Source: Thermoguttaceae bacterium
GTDB lineage: Bacteria; Planctomycetota; Planctomycetia; Pirellulales; Thermoguttaceae
Reading direction: 5' to 3'
Assembly (NCBI GenBank): GCA_024653385.1
Contig: JANLFZ010000199.1
Span: 5,258 to 10,792, forward strand
Length of the DNA: 5,535 nucleotides
Below the pieces are notes generated by a model, which worked only from the letters and a program-made list of their open reading frames with translations, had not been told where the DNA came from and did not search any database. The position numbers and the translations under genes were made by a program. Positions 1 to 5,535 of the stretch are shown here, in pieces; position 1 is the first letter of the stretch; the number at the start of each line of letters is the position of its first letter.

Positions 1-769
1 CCACCACCGCGCTGGCGTGGTCCCGAAGGGCCCTGCGGAACCGGTCGATGCCGAAGCCTGTCGTCGCGCTGAGCAACAGCACCGGGTAGCCCATGCGGGC
101 GTAGACGCCGGCCAGGGGCTCGAGGTCCGCGGGATCGGCGAGGTCGATCTTGTTCAGGCATACGACCGCGTTGGTGCCGCCCTTCTCGGCTGCCACGAGA
201 AGCCGGTCGATCAGGTTGGGCTTCAGCGGGGGTTCGGCGGCGCTGGCGACCACGAGCACCTGATCGACGTTGGTCACGAGGATCTGCCGGCGACCGCGGA
301 CTTCCCGGGCGAGTACGCTGCGGCGCGGCTCGATGGCCTCGATGATTCCCTCGTGCTCGCTGGTTCCCTCGGCCGGGCGGAACCACACGCGGTCGCCCGC
401 CGCCACCACGTGCCGCTGGTCGGTGCTGATCGTCTTCAAAAGCCGGCGCGTGGCGCAGCGGTACACGCAGCCGTCGGCCGCCTGGACCGCGCTCAACAGT
501 CCCATCACGCTCAGCACGCGCCCGGGGCGGCAGACCGACGTGTCGACGTCGAAGCACAGGTCGGTGCCCGGCGGACCGTCGGTGTCGGTCTCGGCCGCCA
601 AGACGGTTCGGCGGCGGGTCAGGTCGTTCTTGCCGATCCGTTCCTCGTGGGCCGCGGTCTCCAGATCGAGGTCGTCGCGCTGGAAACGGCGCGTCCAATC
701 GGACGTTCGGGTGCGTGGGGTGCGATTCTTGCGGAACTCGGCGCGGACCTTGCGCTGCTTCTTCGCCAT
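1..769 (-). CDS. rsgA: Ribosome small-subunit-dependent GTPase A (RsgA), N-terminal 256 residues, cut by the window edge
   Basis: RsgA binds the maturing 30S subunit and hydrolyses GTP to release itself late in assembly; it is cytoplasmic. Reading from the ATG at 769 gives a basic, charged arm (residues 1-60, opening MAKKQRKVRAEFRKNR), an OB-fold (about 80-150, starting RPGRVLSV), then the start of the circularly permuted GTPase domain (from about 163, ILVTNVDQVLVV). In RsgA the G4 and G5 motifs come before G1, and that order is seen: G4 is NKID at 206-209 and G5 is SATTG at 234-238. The frame runs off the left edge at residue 256, just where the P-loop (GxSGVGKS) should follow, so G1-G3 and the zinc-binding C-terminal domain are not in the window. 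The start is well fixed: an in-frame TGA lies 30 bases upstream and there is no other ATG, GTG or TTG between. No strong Shine-Dalgarno is visible. The FHA gene lies 56 bases upstream on the same strand, so co-transcription is likely. Family assignment is firm; activity cannot be judged without the P-loop. Confidence 0.95.
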   Translation of the reverse strand, partial: MAKKQRKVRAEFRKNRTPRTRTSDWTRRFQRDDLDLETAAHEERIGKNDLTRRRTVLAAETDTDGPPGTDLCFDVDTSVCRPGRVLSVMGLLSAVQAADGCVYRCATRRLLKTISTDQRHVVAAGDRVWFRPAEGTSEHEGIIEAIEPRRSVLAREVRGRRQILVTNVDQVLVVASAAEPPLKPNLIDRLLVAAEKGGTNAVVCLNKIDLADPADLEPLAGVYARMGYPVLLLSATTGFGIDRFRRALRDHASAVV

Positions 770-825
770 CGCGTCAAACCGTGTTCCCGCGCCGCCAAGT
801 CATATGCCGTGCTGCCGCCGAATGG
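770..825 (-). other. Intergenic spacer between the FHA gene and rsgA
   Basis: These 56 bases lie between the FHA stop codon (TGA at 826-828) and the rsgA ATG. They contain no stem-loop followed by a T-run and no recognisable promoter boxes, which fits read-through from the FHA gene into rsgA. A CATATG palindrome lies at 801-806. Confidence 0.5.
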
Positions 826-1326
826 TCAATCGGGTTCCTCCCCACGGCGAAGCTGCTCGAGATCTTCGTTGAAGCTCTCTTCGAGAATGTCGTAGCGTCC
901 GGAATCGGTCGGTTCGGGGTGGCTCGGGATGGATTGGCTCGACGACCGGCCCTTGTCCAAGCCCGCGCGTTCCAACAGCGACCGGTTGAACACGTCGTAA
1001 TCGGAAACGTCCGGTGGCGGCGGTCCCACGGCCCCGTTGTCGATCGGCGAGTACTTGATGTCGTACACGTGTTTGGCGATGCTGAGGGTATCGCCCGGGT
1101 CCAGACGCTTCTCCCTCACCCGGACCCCGTTGACCTTGGTTCCGTTGCGACTGTTCAGGTCCCTGACATACCAGTACCCGCCCACCAGCAACAACTGGCA
1201 GTGGTGTGCCGAGACGTTGGAGAACCGCAAGACAATGTCGCAACTTTCGCGGCGCCCGACCAACAGCGACTTCTTCCGCAAGGGAATCGAGTCGCCTCCC
1301 CCGTGGGGGTGCAGCTCGCCGTACAT
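826..1326 (-). CDS. Small FHA-domain protein, phosphothreonine-binding
   Basis: A complete protein of 166 residues, essentially one FHA domain plus a tail. FHA domains bind phosphothreonine peptides made by Hanks-type Ser/Thr kinases. The conserved residues are present: GR at 24-25 (LLVGRRESCDIVL), the S-x-x-H phosphate-binding motif at 39-42 (SAHH), and DLNSRNGTKVNG at 56-67, followed by LDPGDTLSIA at 76-84, which closes the beta-sandwich. From about residue 95 the chain becomes proline-rich (PPPP at 102-105), then polar and acidic to the end (many Glu and Asp from 138 on), and is probably disordered. There is no signal peptide, membrane segment or enzymatic domain, so it is a cytoplasmic reader or adaptor. 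The ATG at 1326 is supported by AAAGAGG six bases upstream. It is transcribed away from the radical SAM gene and toward rsgA, probably as the first gene of a two-gene or longer unit. From memory, closely similar short FHA proteins with the same opening are common in Planctomycetota; the partner kinase and target are unknown. Confidence 0.93.
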   Translation of the reverse strand: MYGELHPHGGGDSIPLRKKSLLVGRRESCDIVLRFSNVSAHHCQLLLVGGYWYVRDLNSRNGTKVNGVRVREKRLDPGDTLSIAKHVYDIKYSPIDNGAVGPPPPDVSDYDVFNRSLLERAGLDKGRSSSQSIPSHPEPTDSGRYDILEESFNEDLEQLRRGEEPD

Positions 1327-1408
1327 AAGGGTCCTCTTTCAGGTAAGGCTTCGATAGAATCCCCAGAAGAAAAGGCTCTCACACGTAATAGTCTAGGCGG
1401 CAACGGAC
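1327..1408. promoter_or_regulatory. Divergent intergenic region between the FHA and radical SAM genes
   Basis: These 82 bases separate two start codons pointing away from each other, so promoters for both directions should lie here or reach into the flanking genes. The stretch is about 50% G+C, clearly lower than the coding DNA around it, and includes A-rich runs (AGAAGAAAAGG at 1365-1375). A -10-like TAGAAT occurs on the plus strand at 1355-1360, but no convincing -35 box is spaced with it, and planctomycete promoters are poorly defined by consensus. The region is assigned by position; no individual promoter element is claimed. Confidence 0.45.
1333..1339 (-). promoter_or_regulatory. Ribosome binding site of the FHA gene
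   Basis: On the minus strand this reads AAAGAGG, followed by six bases (ACCCTT) and the ATG at 1326. It is the clearest Shine-Dalgarno sequence in the window and fixes the start of the FHA protein. The neighbouring starts (rsgA at 769, radical SAM at 1409) have only weak GG-rich stretches. Confidence 0.7.
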
Positions 1409-1489
1409 ATGACGTCAATCAAGCCTCCAGGGTTCGCACCCTCCGAAAGCGGGTGGCGCGCCGAAGGGCTTCGATACCATAGTCTCGGC
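1347..1489. repeat. Two-block direct repeat flanking the radical SAM start codon
   Basis: GGCTTCGATA occurs exactly at 1347-1356 and again at 1467-1476. Each copy is followed by a second shared block, ATAGTCTAGGC at 1388-1398 and ATAGTCTCGGC at 1479-1489, identical at 10 of 11 bases. The blocks are 31 bases apart in the upstream copy and 2 bases apart in the downstream copy. The downstream copy encodes part of the conserved LRYHSLG start of the radical SAM domain; the upstream copy is noncoding and has a TAG in the equivalent frame. It may be a relic of a small duplication, a shared binding site, or chance. Confidence 0.3.
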
Positions 1490-2374
1490 TCGTTTCTGCG
1501 ACATCGGTTCGGCGGCCGGGTGTGGAAAGTGAGCCTCGACGGCGCGTTGCCGTGCCCGAATACCGACGGGTCTCTCTCGGTTGGGGGGTGCGTCTTCTGC
1601 GACGCGGCCAGTTACAGTCCCAGCCGCCGGCTCGGCTTGGCCTCGGTGGGGGAGCAGTTGCAGCACGGCATCGACCGGCTGCGGACCCGGCACCGCGCCG
1701 AGCGGTTCCTCGCCTATTTCCAGCCCGGAACGAACACCTACGCGCCCGTCGAACGGCTCCGCGCGCTGTACGACGAGGCTTTGGCCCATCCGCGGGTGGT
1801 CGGGCTGATCGTCGGGACGCGGCCCGACTGCGTGCCCGACGAGGTGCTCGACCTCCTGGCCGGCCTGGCACGGCGGACCTGGGTGTCGATCGAGTACGGT
1901 CTCCAGACGATCCACGATCGGTCCCTGGCGTGGATGAACCGTGGACACGACTACGCGGCCTTCCTCGATGCCGTGCGCCGCAGCCGGCTCCGCGGTTTGA
2001 ACATCGGGGCGCACGTGATTCTGGGCATCCCGGGCGAAACGCGGGATGACATGCTGGCCACCGCAAGCGAGGTGGCGCGGCTTCGATTGGATTCCGTCAA
2101 GCTGCACAACCTGTATGCCGTGGCCAACACACCGCTCGGCGCCATGGTCGCGCGCGGCGAGGTCCGCCTGCCGGAACTCGACGAGTACGTGGGCTGGGTC
2201 GTCGATTTCCTCGAACGATTGCCACCCCAGTGCGTCATCGACCGGCTCAGCGGCGATGCCCCTCCCGGCTATCTGCTGGCGCCGGCGTGGTGCCGCGACA
2301 AACACGCCGTGCACGCCGCCATCCATGCCGAATTGCTCCGGCGCGACACGTGGCAGGGCCGGCTGCACGGATAG
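1409..2374 (+). CDS. Radical SAM protein of the YhcC/YtqA (TIGR01212) family, MnmL-like
   Basis: A full-length protein of 321 residues, normal for the family. Radical SAM enzymes use a [4Fe-4S] cluster to cleave S-adenosylmethionine and start radical chemistry. The cluster cysteines are C49, C61 and C64 (CPNTDGSLSVGGCVFC), the long-spaced CX11CX2C pattern typical of this family rather than the usual CX3CX2C. Other family blocks are RYHSLGSFLRHRFG (22-35), AYFQPGTNTYAPVE (102-115), GTRPDCVPDEVLDLL (136-150), IEYGLQTIHDRSL (161-173), NRGHDYAAF (177-185), ILGIPGETRDDM (204-215) and VVDFLERLPP (264-273), with a WQG ending near 315. In Bacillus subtilis the YtqA member, MnmL, takes part in making mnm5s2U at the tRNA wobble position, together with the methyltransferase MnmM; E. 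coli YhcC is less well understood. No MnmM gene is adjacent here, so the tRNA role is inference from family. An in-frame TAG at 1394-1396 and no alternative start after it make ATG 1409 the first possible start. GGCGG at 1396-1400 may be a weak ribosome binding site. Confidence 0.95.
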   Translation: MTSIKPPGFAPSESGWRAEGLRYHSLGSFLRHRFGGRVWKVSLDGALPCPNTDGSLSVGGCVFCDAASYSPSRRLGLASVGEQLQHGIDRLRTRHRAERFLAYFQPGTNTYAPVERLRALYDEALAHPRVVGLIVGTRPDCVPDEVLDLLAGLARRTWVSIEYGLQTIHDRSLAWMNRGHDYAAFLDAVRRSRLRGLNIGAHVILGIPGETRDDMLATASEVARLRLDSVKLHNLYAVANTPLGAMVARGEVRLPELDEYVGWVVDFLERLPPQCVIDRLSGDAPPGYLLAPAWCRDKHAVHAAIHAELLRRDTWQGRLHG

Positions 2375-2386
2375 GGCCTCGAGGAA
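2375..2386. other. Twelve-base convergent junction between two stop codons
   Basis: The radical SAM gene ends with TAG at 2372-2374 on the plus strand, and the large minus-strand gene ends with TGA at 2387-2389. Only 12 bases separate them, containing the palindrome CCTCGAGG (2377-2384). No stem-loop with a T-tract is present, so no intrinsic terminator is assigned. Transcripts from each side would have to end inside, or antisense to, the other gene. Confidence 0.6.
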
Positions 2387-5300
2387 TCACCATCGGAAGA
2401 ACCGGTAGGGGTCGTCCCACTCCTCGGGCTGATCCAGATAGAGGCCCTGCAACCAGCGGGCCTCGCTCGACGGCGGCGCGACCGGCGTCATGGCGATGTC
2501 GGCCAGCCACAGGGTCCCGGCGGCGCCGTGCCAGATCTGGAACCTCGTGTTCCGCTCGGCCGTGCCGTTGGCCTGCACCAGGAACCGATAGGTCTGCCAC
2601 TGGTCGGTCGGCGTGAAGGACTGGTAGTCGAAAAGCGACGTCCATGCCTTGGTGTCCTGGAGGGCCAACGTGACGGTCTTGCCGTCCATGCCCTCGGCCC
2701 TGGCCCGCAGCGAGATGCGGTACCACTGGCCCTCCTTCACGGGCACGTCGTGCTGGGCCAGCATGACGGTGGTGCGGCCCTTGTCGCCATCGCCGCCGCT
2801 TCGCGCCAGACAGACCGCCCAGGCGTCGTCGCCCTCGAGTCGACGGCGCGTGCAGGTCGCCTGGCGCGAATCGGACGAGAACTGCCAATGGTCGGGCATG
2901 GCATCTTGCTTGGCGGCCTGGCGGAAGTCGCCGTTGCGCACAACCGAGGGGCCGGGCTTCGGCTGGTCTCCGCCCACCGGCATCGAGAATCGCGACACAA
3001 GCGGCGTCGGCGCCGAGACCCCCATGTTGGCCAACAGGCGCGCGAGGGCGTACGACGCGCGGCGGTACGTGCGCCGCACGTTGAGGCGCTCGTGGAACGT
3101 GAAGAACCACGGCTTCTGGCCGCTCTCGAAACCAGGGTTGGCGAAGAGGTTGACCGCGGCCGCCGCGCCCGGCGACCCCGCCGTTGCCGCGGGCTTCCAG
3201 GGGACGTACGGGCCCTCGTACAGCCGGAACGCGTCGGCCCGCAGACGCGCGCCCTCTTGCGCACAGGCGACGTAGGCTTGCCAGCCCTCGGGGAACGGCT
3301 TGTCGCACGTAAACGTCACATGGACGTCGGTCCACTGATTCTCGGGCACCACCACGTCGGCGCCCTTGACGGCCCGGTCCCACGGCGAGCCGGCCCGCTC
3401 GACCTCGAGGCGAACGCGGGCCGGTCCGCCCACGCCCTTGAGGAACGCGGCAAACGTGTAGGTCTTGCCCACCTGGGGCGGTCGTTTCACGCCCTGGCCG
3501 AACTGCACGCCGGACCCGCCGGTCATGCCCACGGTCACCAGGGCGCTTTGCTTGCCTTCGACGGCCTCTTGGCCGTCCACGGCGAACGAAGGAACCTCGC
3601 CCTGCGCGTTGGTGAGGAGGTAGGGCGGGAACTGGAAGAAGACCACGTTGGCGCCCTGGGCCTGGGCCAGGACGCCGTTGCCCAGGACCGTGGCCCCGCC
3701 CGACACCAGCGGCAACACGCGGGGGTCGCGGTTGTGGACATCGGCCGGGGCGACTCCGGCCAGAAGCGAGGTCGCGGCCGGCGGCTCGAAGTACGAGGCG
3801 ATGTGCTCGCCCTTGGTCATGCGGACCTTTAAAGGCAGGAAGGCGTTGGCTTCTTGTTCGTCCAGACCGAGCAGCAGCAGGTGGCCGCCCGACTTGAGGA
3901 ACTCGGCGATGGCTGCCGCACTGGCGGCCAGTTTCTGCCCAGCGCCCGCGCCGGCCACGAGCACCTGTTCGGGCGAGAGCTTTCCTCCGTCGTACGACCG
4001 CACGTCGATGCCGGAGAACTCGAGATGCCGCCGGCCCGCCGGGTCGCCGACGTACAGGGCCTGCCGGCGCGCCGGCGGTTTCCACGCGGCGACGTACCGC
4101 ACCAGGTTCCGCGCGAGCGTTTCGGCGGCCGGATCCGGCTCGGTGCGGCCCGTCACGTCGAGCTGGCAGAAGAGCACCATCCCCTTGCCTTCGCGGTATT
4201 CCAAGAGCGGGCTGTACTGGAGGCTGTAGCCGCCGTCGAGGAGCGGCAGGAAGTCGCCCCGCGCCGGTTTCTCGACGAGCGCCGAGGCCACGTTGCCGCG
4301 GTTGCCGCAACGCCACACGTGCGGCACTTCCAGGCCGCACCATCGGACCGCCGGCCCGCCGAACGTCTGGCTCTTGGTGTAGCTCAGTCTCGGCGGCAGG
4401 AGGGTGGCCGAGCCACGCCAGTCGCGCAAATGCTCCAAGTCGAGCCCGGCGAGGACGGGATGATCGGGTACGCGCTGGAAGACCTGGCGCAGGCCGTACT
4501 CGGCGACCCGGAAGCCCAACCGCTGTTCGAGGACCTCGCCGGTCTGTTCGAAGACGAGGACCTTCAGCCCGTCGCGCACGCGGCCGAGATTCGGCCCGGG
4601 GCCGTCCACCGAAAGCGCCGCCTTGCCCACGATGAGGACATCGCAGACGGGCAATTCCGCGCCGGCCTCCACCGGCCGGGATTCGATCCCCATCCCAGCC
4701 AACAGCCTGGCCGTCTCGCCCTTCGGGTCGAAGAGCGCGATCTTCGCGGCAAGCGGTTCGGCGGCGGGCTTGGGCAGCACGTGGATCGTGAAACGGTCCT
4801 TCTGGATCTCCCCGTCGGCAAAACGCACTTCGGCGCTCAACTCGTAACGTCCGGGCGCCAGCGCGTCGGGCAACTCGAAACGCAGGGGAATCCGCTCCTG
4901 TTGGCCCGTGGCGACCGTGGCCTTGGCAGAGCCCGTTCGCGGCGCCGGCAGGGCAAGCGACCATCGGCAGTCGGCGGTCACGGTTTGGCGGGAGTTGTTG
5001 ATGACGATGATCTGTTTCTCGACCGTCTCGCCCGGGTAGTAATTGTGGTCCTTGCTGGTGAAGGCCGCCGGCTTGCCGGCGATATAGGCCAACAGCGGCA
5101 TGTTATTCCGCAGAATGGCTTGCCCGTCGGCGGTCGCGACCCAATCCGATCGGTCGAAGGCCAGATCCATGCGCTCGTACCGCCGATCGATGTAGTCGGG
5201 GCTGAACCCTGGGCGTTGGAGGTTCTCCCAATCGACCGCCAGTTCCTTGCGGCTCTTGTCGACGCCCTTGCGCAGGCTCCAGAAGAAGTGGTGCTCCCAG

Positions 5301-5535
5301 GGCGAGATGGCCGAGACGCCCCACGTGCGGAAGGCCCGCCAGTTCTGGTGGAGGTACGCCCCGATGATCTCGTGCTGGAGGTCGAACACCGGGGTGCCGA
5401 CCTGGTGAGGATAATCCCAGCGGTGCCAGAGCCTTCCGTTGCGGAACTGCTGGGCTTCCCAGCGGAGGTTCGTTTTCTCGGGCTCGCCGACGCGGTAGGC
5501 GCGGTCGCCGACGAACTGCGCGCTCCACTCGGCCA
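2387..5535 (-). CDS. Large multidomain carbohydrate-active protein (putative glycoside hydrolase), C-terminal 1048 residues
   Basis: The frame is open from the right edge to the TGA at 2387-2389; its start and any signal peptide lie beyond the window. Counting from the first complete codon (AEWSAQFVGD), residues 1-85 look like the end of a TIM-barrel catalytic domain, rich in Trp and His (LRWEAQQF, LWHRWDYP, NWRAFRTWGVSAISPWEH). An Ig-like beta-sandwich follows (about 140-255; NYYPGETVEKQIIVINNS). Next come two Rossmann-like domains resembling the class I glutamine-amidotransferase fold of beta-galactosidase trimerisation domains (about 262-482 and 488-640), neither with a GxCxG nucleophile. 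Two modules resembling the CBM4_9 carbohydrate-binding fold then lie at about 641-774 and 864-1020, separated by a Gly/Ala/Pro linker and a helical segment (NVRRTYRRASYALARLLANMG, 818-838). The chain ends in an aromatic tail, WDDPYRFFRW. This suggests an exported enzyme acting on a complex polysaccharide, but the catalytic residues, GH family and substrate cannot be seen. GTG at 5389 is an internal Val, not the start. The frame is clearly coding; the function is inferred. Confidence 0.85.
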   Translation of the reverse strand, partial: AEWSAQFVGDRAYRVGEPEKTNLRWEAQQFRNGRLWHRWDYPHQVGTPVFDLQHEIIGAYLHQNWRAFRTWGVSAISPWEHHFFWSLRKGVDKSRKELAVDWENLQRPGFSPDYIDRRYERMDLAFDRSDWVATADGQAILRNNMPLLAYIAGKPAAFTSKDHNYYPGETVEKQIIVINNSRQTVTADCRWSLALPAPRTGSAKATVATGQQERIPLRFELPDALAPGRYELSAEVRFADGEIQKDRFTIHVLPKPAAEPLAAKIALFDPKGETARLLAGMGIESRPVEAGAELPVCDVLIVGKAALSVDGPGPNLGRVRDGLKVLVFEQTGEVLEQRLGFRVAEYGLRQVFQRVPDHPVLAGLDLEHLRDWRGSATLLPPRLSYTKSQTFGGPAVRWCGLEVPHVWRCGNRGNVASALVEKPARGDFLPLLDGGYSLQYSPLLEYREGKGMVLFCQLDVTGRTEPDPAAETLARNLVRYVAAWKPPARRQALYVGDPAGRRHLEFSGIDVRSYDGGKLSPEQVLVAGAGAGQKLAASAAAIAEFLKSGGHLLLLGLDEQEANAFLPLKVRMTKGEHIASYFEPPAATSLLAGVAPADVHNRDPRVLPLVSGGATVLGNGVLAQAQGANVVFFQFPPYLLTNAQGEVPSFAVDGQEAVEGKQSALVTVGMTGGSGVQFGQGVKRPPQVGKTYTFAAFLKGVGGPARVRLEVERAGSPWDRAVKGADVVVPENQWTDVHVTFTCDKPFPEGWQAYVACAQEGARLRADAFRLYEGPYVPWKPAATAGSPGAAAAVNLFANPGFESGQKPWFFTFHERLNVRRTYRRASYALARLLANMGVSAPTPLVSRFSMPVGGDQPKPGPSVVRNGDFRQAAKQDAMPDHWQFSSDSRQATCTRRRLEGDDAWAVCLARSGGDGDKGRTTVMLAQHDVPVKEGQWYRISLRARAEGMDGKTVTLALQDTKAWTSLFDYQSFTPTDQWQTYRFLVQANGTAERNTRFQIWHGAAGTLWLADIAMTPVAPPSSEARWLQGLYLDQPEEWDDPYRFFRW

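Noticed and set aside
774..803. Nine-codon leader reading frame (ATG to TGA) just before rsgA on the minus strand
   Set aside because: It is too short to judge, has no clear ribosome binding site, and its sequence shows no attenuation hairpin or codon run that would suggest a leader peptide.
17..895. Plus-strand open frame of 292 codons
   Set aside because: It lies antisense to rsgA and the end of the FHA gene. Its translation is low-complexity Ala/Gly/Arg/Val with no recognisable motif, as expected for the opposite strand of G+C-rich codons.
1415..2368. Minus-strand open frame of 317 codons
   Set aside because: It mirrors the radical SAM gene, whose cluster cysteines and family motifs are all on the plus strand.
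2377..2384. CCTCGAGG palindrome as a terminator
   Set aside because: A perfect 8-base palindrome without a loop or T-tract cannot form an intrinsic terminator; it is also a likely chance sequence at this base composition.
2528..3832. Plus-strand open frame of 434 codons
   Set aside because: It is fully antisense to the large minus-strand gene and rich in Arg, Gly, Ala and His with no domain pattern; a by-product of high G+C at third positions.
2247..4964. Minus-strand open frame of 905 codons in another frame
   Set aside because: It overlaps the large gene for nearly its whole length, is extremely Arg/Gly/Pro-rich and also runs across the end of the radical SAM gene. The other frame carries the recognisable folds.
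5387..5389. GTG as the start of the large minus-strand protein
   Set aside because: The frame stays open to the window edge, and the 48 residues upstream (including LRWEAQQF and LWHRWDYP) continue the same domain, so this GTG is an internal valine.

Overview
The window is about two-thirds G+C and almost completely coding. It looks like chromosomal DNA of a Planctomycetota bacterium, possibly the Pirellulales. This is inferred from three things: a short FHA protein whose opening and FHA core resemble a family I associate with planctomycetes; a RsgA with a long basic N-terminal arm; and a very large secreted-type carbohydrate-active protein with a tail I have seen in proteins of that phylum. 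No database search was possible, so the taxonomic call is moderate at best. No tRNA, rRNA, CRISPR array, insertion sequence or phage gene is visible.

Layout from left to right. (1) Bases 1-769, minus strand: the first 256 codons of rsgA, the circularly permuted GTPase of 30S ribosome maturation. It runs off the left edge just before its P-loop. (2) Bases 826-1326, minus strand: a 166-residue FHA (phosphothreonine-reading) protein 56 bases upstream of rsgA, probably in the same transcript. (3) Bases 1327-1408: a divergent, A+T-richer intergenic region that must drive both directions. (4) Bases 1409-2374, plus strand: a complete radical SAM protein of the YhcC/YtqA (TIGR01212) family; the B. 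subtilis member (MnmL) acts in wobble-uridine modification of tRNA. (5) Bases 2387-5535, minus strand: the last 1048 residues of a large multidomain protein, probably a glycoside hydrolase. It converges on the radical SAM gene with only 12 bases between the stop codons and runs off the right edge.

The left half has a translation theme: ribosome assembly, tRNA modification, and a phosphopeptide reader next to RsgA. The right half is a separate polysaccharide-degradation gene. The points most worth a second look are the modular architecture of the large protein, where two carbohydrate-binding-like modules interrupt an apparently conserved C-terminal region and one of them looks permuted or eroded, and the FHA-rsgA pairing, which recalls the Ser/Thr kinase-rsgA linkage known in Firmicutes. 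Nothing here amounts to a clear new defence or mobile system.
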